Position numbers and translations under genes: made by a program
The notes under the pieces: model-generated
The model's input: the letters and a program-made list of their open reading frames with translations, nothing else
Databases searched by the model: none
What the model was told of the DNA's origin: nothing
Assembly: GCA_009889685.1 (NCBI GenBank)
Contig: WTZT01000001.1
Span: 1-33,637 of the forward strand
Length of the DNA stretch: 33,637 bases
DNA from: Candidatus Hikarchaeia archaeon HikBin4
Lineage (GTDB): Archaea > Halobacteriota > Halobacteria > Halobacteriales > Hikarchaeaceae
Direction of reading: 5' to 3'
Part shown: one piece after another, positions 25,333 to 32,713 of the stretch
How the letters are laid out: the number at the start of each line of letters is the position of its first letter
How positions within the stretch are numbered: position 1 is the stretch's first letter

Positions 25333-27066
25333 TTATTCCACCACATGAAGAGATAGAGAAGATTCCTTTTCTGATTCATGGTAGATCGTATTGGTGGCGA
25401 TTTGCATATCTCCTACTGTCGCATCACAAGGTTGGATTTCGGTATTTGAATTTCTATCCCATCTAGGGAAACTACTCGAAGAAATTTCTAATCTAATCTT
25501 GTGTCCTGGTTTAAATGTATGGGCAACGTGCCACAGGTCCACCGAAATTTCATATACCTCTCCAGGCTCCATTAAATTCACCTGTTTCATTGAATCTCTG
25601 TATCTAGCTCTCAAGATACCTTCTGTAACATTTCCACAGTAACCATTTGGTTCTACATCTACCAGTTTCGCTGTGAAATCCGTGTCCACTGCAGAACTAG
25701 ATATGAATAATCTTGCTTCAACAGGACCTGCTATCTTCACAGCTTTATCTAAGTACGGAGTTGTGTATACCAACACATCCTCTCTTTCTTCAATCACCGA
25801 TTGATCTTTTACTCCCGCTTCTTGTACCTCTGGCATTTGAATCCGACCCCCTTTGGTTGGAACTGGATCAAGTGGATCGTACTGATAACTATCTGGACTT
25901 TGTGTATCTGGGGTATCCAACAATAAAGTACCATTACCAAATCTCGTGTTGGCTTGCCCTGCACTATGCAAGTAATATCTAATATCTCTGCCTTCTGGAG
26001 GCCATGTATCCGCATTGGTCCATTCTCTAGATCCTATATCAAAATAGCGAACAAGGGGCAACTCTTTTAGTTTCTCAGTTTCCCCTTTCAACCACGCATC
26101 AAACCACGCAAATATAAATGGTCCAACAAACCCTGCAGCACTAGATGCTATGGGTCCAAATACTTTATCTCCCACTCTATCATTCGCATACCCCATATAC
26201 GATTCATGGGCCCACGGTCCGATCAACAATCTTTGTTCGTTTTTCGGAATTTCTTTTCCGCTTTCTTTCAAAGCATTATACATATCTATATGACCCCTAG
26301 AAAAGAGATCTTGCCATCCTGTTATGTCCAAAGTTGGAGCAGACACATCAGATGCTTTTTGAGTAGCATCTATGGACTCCCAATACTCATCATACGTTGG
26401 ATGGTCCAACCAATCTTGATAGTAACTCACTAGTTCTCTCTCTAGTCCTGGGGCATTTCTATGTGGCAAATAGGACATACTTTCATGCAAATGAGCAGCT
26501 GCATAGGTTAGATTTTTTTTTGCCATCTCTCTTTCACTTTCGGCTAGTCCTGATACTGCCCCCAAAGCCAATTTAATTGCCCACCTGTGATTAAATCCCA
26601 ACTCAAACGCACCGCCCGTGTATGTCCAACCTTGATGATAGTTAGCTCCCGTTAGATATGCAACAGCGGCTTTCAAATGAGGTGGATTTGCAACAACAGC
26701 CTGTCTAACAGTAACACCAAGATATGAATTTCCATATATCCCCACCTTTCCGTTACACCATTCTTGTTTAGCAACCCATTCAACTGTGTCATAACCATCT
26801 TCTGCTTCGGTAAAAAACGGAACGAATTTCCCATCTGATGTAAATCTTCCCCTGGTATCTTGAACAACAATTACATAACCCCGTTCTGGTCCCATGATTG
26901 GATTCACCATTGGAGCTCCTGTGGACTGGGCACTAGACTTATTGTACGGAATACGTGATAGAAGGGCCGGGTATTTCCCATCTTCACTAGGACGATAGAC
27001 ATCTGCTCTAAGAATAACCCCATCTCTCATAGGTACCGGTACATCACGTTCTACACAAAATTGCAT
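25333..27066 (-). CDS. CocE/NonD-type S15 hydrolase (X-Pro dipeptidyl-peptidase family)
   Basis: A serine hydrolase of 577 residues acting on esters, acylated amines or X-Pro peptides. Numbered from ATG 27066, the nucleophile is S114 in GIYGNSYLG, the aspartate D253 in ITGWQDLFS and the histidine H287 in GPWAHES, close to the cocaine esterase CocE positions (117, 259, 287). Y41 in RIPYNKS corresponds to the oxyanion-hole tyrosine. A helical cap (about 140-235) and a C-terminal jelly-roll (about 350-577) complete the fold. There is no signal peptide. The longer frame to 27153 runs into the LLM gene and is not used. It is the last of seven minus-strand genes; a TATA-like aagtataag (27090-27098) may give it its own promoter. 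Confidence 0.9.
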   Translation of the reverse strand: MQFCVERDVPVPMRDGVILRADVYRPSEDGKYPALLSRIPYNKSSAQSTGAPMVNPIMGPERGYVIVVQDTRGRFTSDGKFVPFFTEAEDGYDTVEWVAKQEWCNGKVGIYGNSYLGVTVRQAVVANPPHLKAAVAYLTGANYHQGWTYTGGAFELGFNHRWAIKLALGAVSGLAESEREMAKKNLTYAAAHLHESMSYLPHRNAPGLERELVSYYQDWLDHPTYDEYWESIDATQKASDVSAPTLDITGWQDLFSRGHIDMYNALKESGKEIPKNEQRLLIGPWAHESYMGYANDRVGDKVFGPIASSAAGFVGPFIFAWFDAWLKGETEKLKELPLVRYFDIGSREWTNADTWPPEGRDIRYYLHSAGQANTRFGNGTLLLDTPDTQSPDSYQYDPLDPVPTKGGRIQMPEVQEAGVKDQSVIEEREDVLVYTTPYLDKAVKIAGPVEARLFISSSAVDTDFTAKLVDVEPNGYCGNVTEGILRARYRDSMKQVNLMEPGEVYEISVDLWHVAHTFKPGHKIRLEISSSSFPRWDRNSNTEIQPCDATVGDMQIATNTIYHESEKESSLSLHVVE

Positions 27067-27107
27067 ATTGAGAAAAAGACCTTTCTGAGTCTTATACTTG
27101 TATATAC

Positions 27108-28094
27108 TTATTTGACGAGGGGCAGAACTTCTTCTCCTATTAAATTCATACAATAATCATAATCGTGCAATCTAAAACGAAGATCAAAGACGATATGATC
27201 GATCCCGGCATCAATAAATTTCCCTACTTCTTGCGCAATATCTTCTGGTGTTCCTGCCATAATCACTCCTTCCAAATCCTCTAGTTTCTCGAATTTTCCT
27301 GATTTTGGTTTGAGCCACCACTTCTGTTTATTCGCGGCATCTAGTAGTCCTCTCATATTCACAGGTTCCAAAGCCTTAGCAAGCGTAGTATCTGGACTGG
27401 TAGGGGGAACTGCTCCCACAGTTGGCATCTCTTGACCGCTCTCATCTGATAATTCTCTCAACTGGCGCATTCTTACTCTAAATGTAGGAATGGTGATTCT
27501 GCCCGGGAACCAACCATCACAATATTCAACCGCTCTTCTGGCAGATGCTGGGGTGGATCCTCCATACCAAATGGGTATCTTCCCTTTTGGTCTCGGCGCA
27601 ATCCCTAATCCTTTTACTGGGAATAATTTCCCATCATAAGTTATTTCATCATTTTCCCACGCCAACCGCATAATTTCAACCGCTTCTTTTACAGCATCTA
27701 CTCTGTCATCTAAACCCAATCCTACTAGTTCGAATTCATCTTTAAACAATGTAGCACCCGCTCCCATCCCCGCAATAATCCGTCCTTCAGCTAGCCAATC
27801 CAAGCTAGCGAATAAATGTGCCATATATAGTGGATGCCTCCATGGAACTGCAACAGCAGTTCCTAATTTTAATTTTTTTGTTGCTGCCGCCAATCCTGCC
27901 AATACCACAAATGGTTCTACCAAAGTGGCACTCGATCCTTCAAAACCATGCCCATGAAACCGCAAGAAGTGGTCTCTGACCCACACTGAATCAAATTCCA
28001 ATTCTTCTGCCCTTTTTGCTCCTTCTATCAAAGAAGAAGCAGACACATGTTCTCCAAAATGTGGTAACAATAACCCATAACTAACTTTGCCCAT
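27108..28094 (-). CDS. LLM-class flavin/F420-dependent oxidoreductase
   Basis: A bacterial-luciferase-like TIM-barrel enzyme of 328 residues using FMNH2 or coenzyme F420. Typical segments are GLLLPHFGE (strand 1), AEELEFDSVWVRDHF, TKKLKLGTAVAVPWRHP, the LDWLAEGRIIAGMGAG loop, IPIWYGGSTPASARRA and the final AGIDHIVFDLRF. The FMN reductase gene at the head of this gene run would fit a two-component monooxygenase; F420 is common in euryarchaea and equally possible. Neither substrate nor cofactor can be decided from the sequence. It follows the Rieske gene by 45 nt and has its own TATA-like box. Confidence 0.88.
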   Translation of the reverse strand: MGKVSYGLLLPHFGEHVSASSLIEGAKRAEELEFDSVWVRDHFLRFHGHGFEGSSATLVEPFVVLAGLAAATKKLKLGTAVAVPWRHPLYMAHLFASLDWLAEGRIIAGMGAGATLFKDEFELVGLGLDDRVDAVKEAVEIMRLAWENDEITYDGKLFPVKGLGIAPRPKGKIPIWYGGSTPASARRAVEYCDGWFPGRITIPTFRVRMRQLRELSDESGQEMPTVGAVPPTSPDTTLAKALEPVNMRGLLDAANKQKWWLKPKSGKFEKLEDLEGVIMAGTPEDIAQEVGKFIDAGIDHIVFDLRFRLHDYDYCMNLIGEEVLPLVK

Positions 28095-28110
28095 ACATAA
28101 TTCTTTGATG

Positions 28111-28122
28111 ACTTGTATACCT
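28111..28122 (-). promoter_or_regulatory. TATA-like box before the LLM gene
   Basis: On the minus strand AGGTATACAAGT is centred about 24 nt before ATG 28094, the spacing of a leaderless promoter. A related block (AATAAGTATATACAAGT, about 27098-27114) lies upstream of the CocE-type gene, so the two genes may share an element. Confidence 0.4.
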
Positions 28123-28139
28123 ATTTCTTTGCTTTGTGC

Positions 28140-28496
28140 TCACACATCTAGATATACTGTTTGATCTTCTACCAAAACTTTGTATGTTGGAATACCTATG
28201 CCTGGATCCCCTGCATGTTTCCCAGTTCGAATATCATACGTCCATCCATGCCAAGGACATATTACCACATAATCGTCTGTAAAATATTCATCTGGAAGCT
28301 TCCCTAGTGGGGGGATATCTCCTCCCACCCGTCTTCTTATATCCCCCGTACACACGGGACCACTTTGATGCTGACAAGAGTTAAGTAATGCATAAAATTC
28401 CCCCTCTATATTGAATATCCCCACTTCAACTCCTTTTACCTTAACAACTTTGCTCTCACCATGATCTATCTCTCCCACTTTGCAAACCTCAATCAT
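28140..28496 (-). CDS. Rieske [2Fe-2S] ferredoxin with a long inter-motif insert
   Basis: A 118-residue single-domain Rieske protein, probably an electron donor to an oxygenase. The ligands are C41 and H43 (CQHQSG) and C80 and H83 (CPWHGWTYD). The 36 residues between the two motifs exceed the usual 15-17; the insert (about 50-73, rich in Arg, Gly and Pro) probably forms an extra loop over the cluster. There is no membrane anchor, so it is cytoplasmic and ferredoxin-like rather than a bc1 subunit. Its ATG overlaps the stop of the amidohydrolase gene by 4 nt, tying the two together. Confidence 0.9.
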   Translation of the reverse strand: MIEVCKVGEIDHGESKVVKVKGVEVGIFNIEGEFYALLNSCQHQSGPVCTGDIRRRVGGDIPPLGKLPDEYFTDDYVVICPWHGWTYDIRTGKHAGDPGIGIPTYKVLVEDQTVYLDV

Positions 28497-29569
28497 ACCC
28501 CAAAGACCTCCTCGGCATTTTTCGCCAGAATCCCGGCCTTCTCCTCCTCTGTCAGGAATGTCAACCCAGCTATCGCACTTGGATCATCAAAATCTTCGTG
28601 AGGATAGTCTGACGCATACATAAGACGCTCCGGACCACCAAGCATCTCGATAACATATTGTAGATACTTCTTATCTGGAACTATCTCCATTGGCTGAGTT
28701 CCATAATAAAATTCTTTCATATATTCTGAAGGACGCTTTCTCAGCAACACCGCCTCGTCTTGCATTCTAAGATATTCCATATCCATCCGATACATCATCA
28801 TTGGTATCCAAAACAAACCAGTTTCCTGGAACACAAAATTTAGTTTGGGGAACTTCTCAGGAACCCCTTGGGCGACGACATTCGCAATTGTTGTCATATT
28901 ATCAAATAAAAATCCTAGAGCATGTGTCTCCATTATTGTTGTAAAACCTGATACCCATCCAAAATTATCTAGAGTGGCACTACCTCCGTGGAACAACACA
29001 GGTAAATCCGCACGTTGGCACGCATCGTAAATTGGATCATATTTCCTATGCCCCATTGGGGGTTGAATTCGAGCTGTCAACACACAAGCACCAATAACTG
29101 CCTTTTCATCAGCGTATTCATCTATGAGTTCTGCAGCCTTCACCGGGTCATTATATGGAACTGGAATTGACATATACATGCCCTCGTCTGCATCTGCTAT
29201 TTTATCAAGCATATATTGTATATATGCCTCTGCAAACTTCGTCTGCCGCTTGTCTTCCTCTAGCATAGCAAATGTGAGAATTTGTTCAGATAACAACAAT
29301 ATTTTGTCAAAGGACATTTCTTCCATTAGCTGTACAACCCCCTCCTTTGTATTGAAATCAACATCCCGCCTCTTAATGCTAGGATAATTAAATCCATCCG
29401 GTCTTGATAGACTTGGCCAAAATGATATGGGCACGCTCCTTTTGGTTGTACTACCATACTCAAACTTTAATTTCCATGGATCGTCATCGTCAATATAATC
29501 CACTATATCATACAAAGTTTCTACGTAGTGGGCATCCGTATCAAAAATAGTCTTTCCACCCATTGTCAT
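28493..29569 (-). CDS. Amidohydrolase-2 family metal-dependent hydrolase or decarboxylase
   Basis: A TIM-barrel protein of 358 residues in the amidohydrolase_2 (ACMSD/gamma-resorcylate decarboxylase-like) family. FDTDAHYVE near the N-terminus carries the first metal ligands (D12, H14). LPVLFHGGSA supplies the next histidine, and ASDYPHEDFDDP provides the C-terminal aspartate and histidine. Members either hydrolyse cyclic amides and lactones or decarboxylate aromatic acids without oxygen; the sequence does not decide which. Start choice between ATG 29569 and 29563 is open. A TATA-like box lies 31 nt upstream. Its stop overlaps the Rieske gene, so the two proteins are likely made together. Confidence 0.88.
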   Translation of the reverse strand: MTMGGKTIFDTDAHYVETLYDIVDYIDDDDPWKLKFEYGSTTKRSVPISFWPSLSRPDGFNYPSIKRRDVDFNTKEGVVQLMEEMSFDKILLLSEQILTFAMLEEDKRQTKFAEAYIQYMLDKIADADEGMYMSIPVPYNDPVKAAELIDEYADEKAVIGACVLTARIQPPMGHRKYDPIYDACQRADLPVLFHGGSATLDNFGWVSGFTTIMETHALGFLFDNMTTIANVVAQGVPEKFPKLNFVFQETGLFWIPMMMYRMDMEYLRMQDEAVLLRKRPSEYMKEFYYGTQPMEIVPDKKYLQYVIEMLGGPERLMYASDYPHEDFDDPSAIAGLTFLTEEEKAGILAKNAEEVFGV

Positions 29570-29593
29570 ATCGATCTATTAGGTCTTGAAATA

Positions 29594-29605
29594 CCAAATA
29601 TAAGT
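29594..29605 (-). promoter_or_regulatory. TATA-like box before the amidohydrolase gene
   Basis: The minus strand reads ACTTATATTTGG, centred about 31 nt before ATG 29569. That predicts a start within a few nucleotides of the ATG. It suggests the amidohydrolase-Rieske pair can be transcribed separately from the ThDP enzyme upstream. Confidence 0.45.
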
Positions 29606-29653
29606 CGATTTAGTAATCCCGGGGGATTAATCACTCCTTGGATACAATATGTT

Positions 29654-29667
29654 ATTGATATATCAAT
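29654..29667. repeat. Perfect 14-bp palindrome at the end of the ThDP enzyme gene
   Basis: ATTGATATATCAAT is its own reverse complement and spans the stop codon of the ThDP enzyme gene. A second short palindrome (AATCCC-GG-GGGATT) lies about 30 bp away near 29614-29627. Either could bind a dimeric regulator of the amidohydrolase promoter, but a 14-bp AT-rich palindrome can also arise by chance. Confidence 0.35.
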
Positions 29668-31354
29668 CTGAAAACTTAACATGTATCACCGCGGGTTTTC
29701 CATTCTCAGTCGCTTCTATTGCTCCCCCCAGTGCAGCCTCTAACCGATCTAATTCAACAACAGATTCTGTGTGGCTATCCACAATTTGTGAAGGGGCTGT
29801 AAAGTCGATTGGGTGATTGAATCTGCTCTCTGGAATTCCATCTTGAACAGCTATTCCTTCGGGATGAGTTCTCTTAGTTGAACCTCTAACCGCATTCCAC
29901 CCTTCATTATCATACACTACTGTCAGGGTAGGCACTTTCCTCTCTGCGGATAACCATGCCGTAACCGAAGGGTGCGAGAAAAGATATGCTCCATCTCCTA
30001 CTAAACACCAAGTCTCTCTATCTGGAAATGCCATTTTGGCTCCAACTGCAGCCCCCCCCGCAAACCCAAGCCCAGATCCATACTTTGCAATGTAACTTCC
30101 TGGGTTGACCAACTCTAAATTATTTAGTATACCCCCCGTGCTAGTGGTAGCATCCGTTACTATCATTGCATTTTTGTCCTTCACTCTATTGATGACGGCA
30201 GAAATAGTTGCAGAATTTAATTTGTTATCTTTAATTTGTTCATTAACACTTTCACTTCGTTTTTCTCTCTTTTTCGCACTGATATTTCCCCAAAACAATC
30301 GCCCACTTTCGCCATCTGCTGGATCTAATTTTTCAGATACTAATTTTAGTGTCTTAATAGGATCTGCAGCTATTGCCATATCTATATCAAAATCCCAATG
30401 TGGGTATGTGTGCTTCAGTGGATTATTTTCAATTTGAATTATTGGAATTTCCTTTGATGGGGCCGAAATAGAGGGAACCCATGGAACATCTGTATCGGCT
30501 AATATTATTAAATCAGCATGATCAAATACATCACCCGGAACGAAACCAACATGTTGTGGATGATTTCGTGGAAAATTCAACACACATGGGGCATGCTCAA
30601 TTACCCCTGTCCCTGAAACTTCAACAAATTCTATCAACGCAGAAACATTTTCATTTACGGGAGGACTTCCCATCCGACTAGTAATTATTACTGGACGCTC
30701 TGCAGATTCTACAAACGAAGAAATATCTTTAACAGTCTTTTCGTCCGCACCTGTCGTTCTAATTGAAATGGGACCTCTGAAATCCAATGAACATTTTACT
30801 TCTAATGCTTCTCTTGCAGCTGTCAAATAGACTGGACCTGCCGGAGGTCCTTTCGATAAAGCAACCGCACGCCTAATCATAGAAACTGGATTTGCAGGGG
30901 GCCTATATTCTGTCACCCATCTGCAGTACTCTCTTACGATATCCGACTGCTGAAAAGTATCCTGTAGGTAGTGCACCACGTGATCTCTTGACCCAACATG
31001 ACCCGTGTCGGTTACCGGGGCCAGCCCAGCTATTATTATCACTGGGATATTCGACCGATGGGCATTATGCATTGCTGCACCGAGATTTTGAGTTCCCACA
31101 TCTACATGAACCAACACCGCCTGAGGTTTTCCGGTGGCAGCTGTGTACCCGTGCGCGGTACTAAGTGCAACAAATTCATGGGGGCAAACAACAACTTCCG
31201 GCATCTTTCCATCTCCTCTTCTGATCTTTGCAGCCGCTTCTATCAATGGAGTGTGATCCGTTCCATAATTAGCAAACAAATATTCTACACCTTGGAGTGA
31301 CAACGAACGAAGAATGGCTTCTGCAGCAGTAATTTTCTCTTTTTTGGAGCTCAT
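29663..31354 (-). CDS. Acetolactate-synthase-like ThDP-dependent enzyme
   Basis: A thiamin diphosphate enzyme of 563 residues with the acetolactate synthase/benzoylformate decarboxylase layout. The N-terminal PYR domain (about 8-185) has the cofactor-activating glutamate E60 in CPHEFVALSTAHGY. A central domain (about 200-345) follows. The C-terminal PP domain has VGDGAYLFSHPS (GDG about 450-452), then DNEGWN about 25 residues on, the Mg/diphosphate motif. It differs from biosynthetic IlvB: no regulatory subunit or other ilv gene is nearby. The reaction is a decarboxylation, carboligation or C-C lyase step on an unknown 2-oxo acid or acyl compound. Its place inside a catabolic-looking gene run supports a degradative role. 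Confidence 0.87.
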   Translation of the reverse strand: MSSKKEKITAAEAILRSLSLQGVEYLFANYGTDHTPLIEAAAKIRRGDGKMPEVVVCPHEFVALSTAHGYTAATGKPQAVLVHVDVGTQNLGAAMHNAHRSNIPVIIIAGLAPVTDTGHVGSRDHVVHYLQDTFQQSDIVREYCRWVTEYRPPANPVSMIRRAVALSKGPPAGPVYLTAAREALEVKCSLDFRGPISIRTTGADEKTVKDISSFVESAERPVIITSRMGSPPVNENVSALIEFVEVSGTGVIEHAPCVLNFPRNHPQHVGFVPGDVFDHADLIILADTDVPWVPSISAPSKEIPIIQIENNPLKHTYPHWDFDIDMAIAADPIKTLKLVSEKLDPADGESGRLFWGNISAKKREKRSESVNEQIKDNKLNSATISAVINRVKDKNAMIVTDATTSTGGILNNLELVNPGSYIAKYGSGLGFAGGAAVGAKMAFPDRETWCLVGDGAYLFSHPSVTAWLSAERKVPTLTVVYDNEGWNAVRGSTKRTHPEGIAVQDGIPESRFNHPIDFTAPSQIVDSHTESVVELDRLEAALGGAIEATENGKPAVIHVKFSD

Positions 31355-31385
31355 CTTTGACTATATTAGTATCTTCATTCGTTTA

Positions 31386-32030
31386 TCACTTCTGCGACAT
31401 CGATCCCCCAATCTCATCAGGATATTTTTGGGACCCCTCTTTAGTTTTCCGTGCAACAAGTGACGCTACCGCCATCGATCCTCTATCCACTCTTCGAATC
31501 CCCTCCTTATAATATAGGACTGTCATATCTCTGAAATGATCCAGCAGCTCGTTTGATTTAAATCGATATTTATCTTTACTTGGGCCTCTATCCACCTGAT
31601 CTTCTGTTCTAATGTGGTGCTCGTATATGATCATCCCCCCAGGTCTCAGTGATTTCTTAATCGTTTGCATCATGTTTTTTTCACAAAAAAAGAAGTCAAC
31701 TACTATGACATCATATTCCCTCTCTGCAAACTCAAATTCATCAATATCTCCTAATATCCAATTAACATTCACCCCCGCATTCTTCCCGCGCTCCTTTGCC
31801 CTTGACAAAGCAATAGTAGAAACATCTATTGCATCTACTTCGTAACCCATTTCTGCCAAATACACAGAATTCCTCCCATTTCCACAAGCCACTTCCAAAC
31901 AACGTTTTCCCTTCCATTCTGTCCCTTCTATTGCTATCTTTATTAGAGAAGAAGCTTCGCTCCTCGGACGATATTCTCCCGACAAGTATCTTTCATCCCA
32001 TTTAGCACCTTGGTTACTTTTACTTGTCAT
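31386..32030 (-). CDS. SAM-dependent methyltransferase (class I)
   Basis: A Rossmann-fold methyltransferase of 214 residues. WDERYLSGEYRPR at the N-terminus resembles TehB/thiopurine-type enzymes. Motif I is LEVACGNGRNSVYLAE (about 45-60), with the acidic residue after strand 2 in VDAIDVS, motif II/III around VIVVDFFF, and LRPGGMIIYE after motif III. ATG 32030 is chosen; the frame extends 9 codons further but deep into the upstream gene. It overlaps the FMN-reductase gene by 11 nt. The acceptor is unknown; small molecules (thiols, chalcogens, hydroxylated aromatics) are more likely than macromolecules for this size and type. Confidence 0.82.
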   Translation of the reverse strand: MTSKSNQGAKWDERYLSGEYRPRSEASSLIKIAIEGTEWKGKRCLEVACGNGRNSVYLAEMGYEVDAIDVSTIALSRAKERGKNAGVNVNWILGDIDEFEFAEREYDVIVVDFFFCEKNMMQTIKKSLRPGGMIIYEHHIRTEDQVDRGPSKDKYRFKSNELLDHFRDMTVLYYKEGIRRVDRGSMAVASLVARKTKEGSQKYPDEIGGSMSQK

Positions 32031-32610
32031 TTCTTTCCATTCTTTCCGATAAACCAATTGTTTCTTGTACCATCTCTTCTATTCTATTTTTCACTTCCAG
32101 ACTCTCCAAGTCAAAGCCCCCACCTCCGAAATCAGGCTCTATAGCAAAGACGCTCGTATTGGCAACTTCTACTCCTAAATAAACGAACACCGGTCTTAAT
32201 TGCGAGTCAATTATTAAATTATGCTGTCTATTCCGTCCAGACATCACAATACCAGCAACTCTTTTTTTTTCTTTGAATTCTTGCCATGGTGTGTAATCAA
32301 TAAGATTCTTAAGTGCCCCCGAAATTCCTAAAAAATATACTGGAGATCCGATAAAGTAAATATCCGCATCAAGATACTTCTTTACAGTCTCTCTAGTCAC
32401 ATCATCCCATTCATTTTGATCCTTACTCCTGAAAACTGGTAATTCTATACTCCCTAGATCTATATTCTCATATTCTAAATTTTTACTTTCTAACACTTCT
32501 CCCACATATTTCATCAACGCCCTAACTCTAGATGGTTCCCTCCGACTACCGCAAATCACCACGATGTTAGCTGAATTAATAGATCCCATACTAGCAACAT
32601 ATGATTTCAT
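32020..32610 (-). CDS. NADPH-dependent FMN reductase-like flavoprotein
   Basis: A flavodoxin-fold protein of 196 residues (NADPH-dependent FMN reductase family). VVICGSRREPSRVRALM forms the flavin phosphate loop, and IGSPVYFLGISGALKNLIDY (about 80-99) is the family's second flavin-binding segment. GIVMSGRNRQHN follows. It would supply reduced FMN or reduce quinones or azo compounds. Three starts are possible: TTG 32643, ATG 32610 and ATG 32589. GAGGT about 7 nt before 32610 favours that one. It is the first of seven minus-strand genes and is divergent from aIF2-gamma. Confidence 0.83.
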   Translation of the reverse strand: MKSYVASMGSINSANIVVICGSRREPSRVRALMKYVGEVLESKNLEYENIDLGSIELPVFRSKDQNEWDDVTRETVKKYLDADIYFIGSPVYFLGISGALKNLIDYTPWQEFKEKKRVAGIVMSGRNRQHNLIIDSQLRPVFVYLGVEVANTSVFAIEPDFGGGGFDLESLEVKNRIEEMVQETIGLSERMERNDK

Positions 32611-32713
32611 CCCTTTTACCTCTTCTTCATATTTTTCTGCCAATCTAGAACAGTAATCTTTTCACCCCTTCGAAGAAGATTTCTTTCACAGCTACACATT
32701 TAAAGATATAATC

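Noticed and set aside
25809..26870. Short open frames opposite and within the CocE-type gene
   Set aside because: They overlap conserved catalytic segments of the S15 hydrolase in other frames and have no start signals.
29663..31354. Biosynthetic acetolactate synthase (ilvB)
   Set aside because: No ilvN, ilvC or ilvD neighbours, and the gene sits in a degradation-like run; only the general ThDP family is supported.
23000..32700. A bacterial (SAR202-like) origin for the whole contig
   Set aside because: Flanking genes (Cgi121, Hel308, aIF2-gamma) are strictly archaeal, and TATA-like boxes continue through the cluster. Transfer of individual genes remains possible.
32697..32708. TATA box for aIF2-gamma (tttaaagata)
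   Set aside because: It lies only about 10 nt before the GTG start, too close for an archaeal promoter, and no later in-frame start fits the protein.
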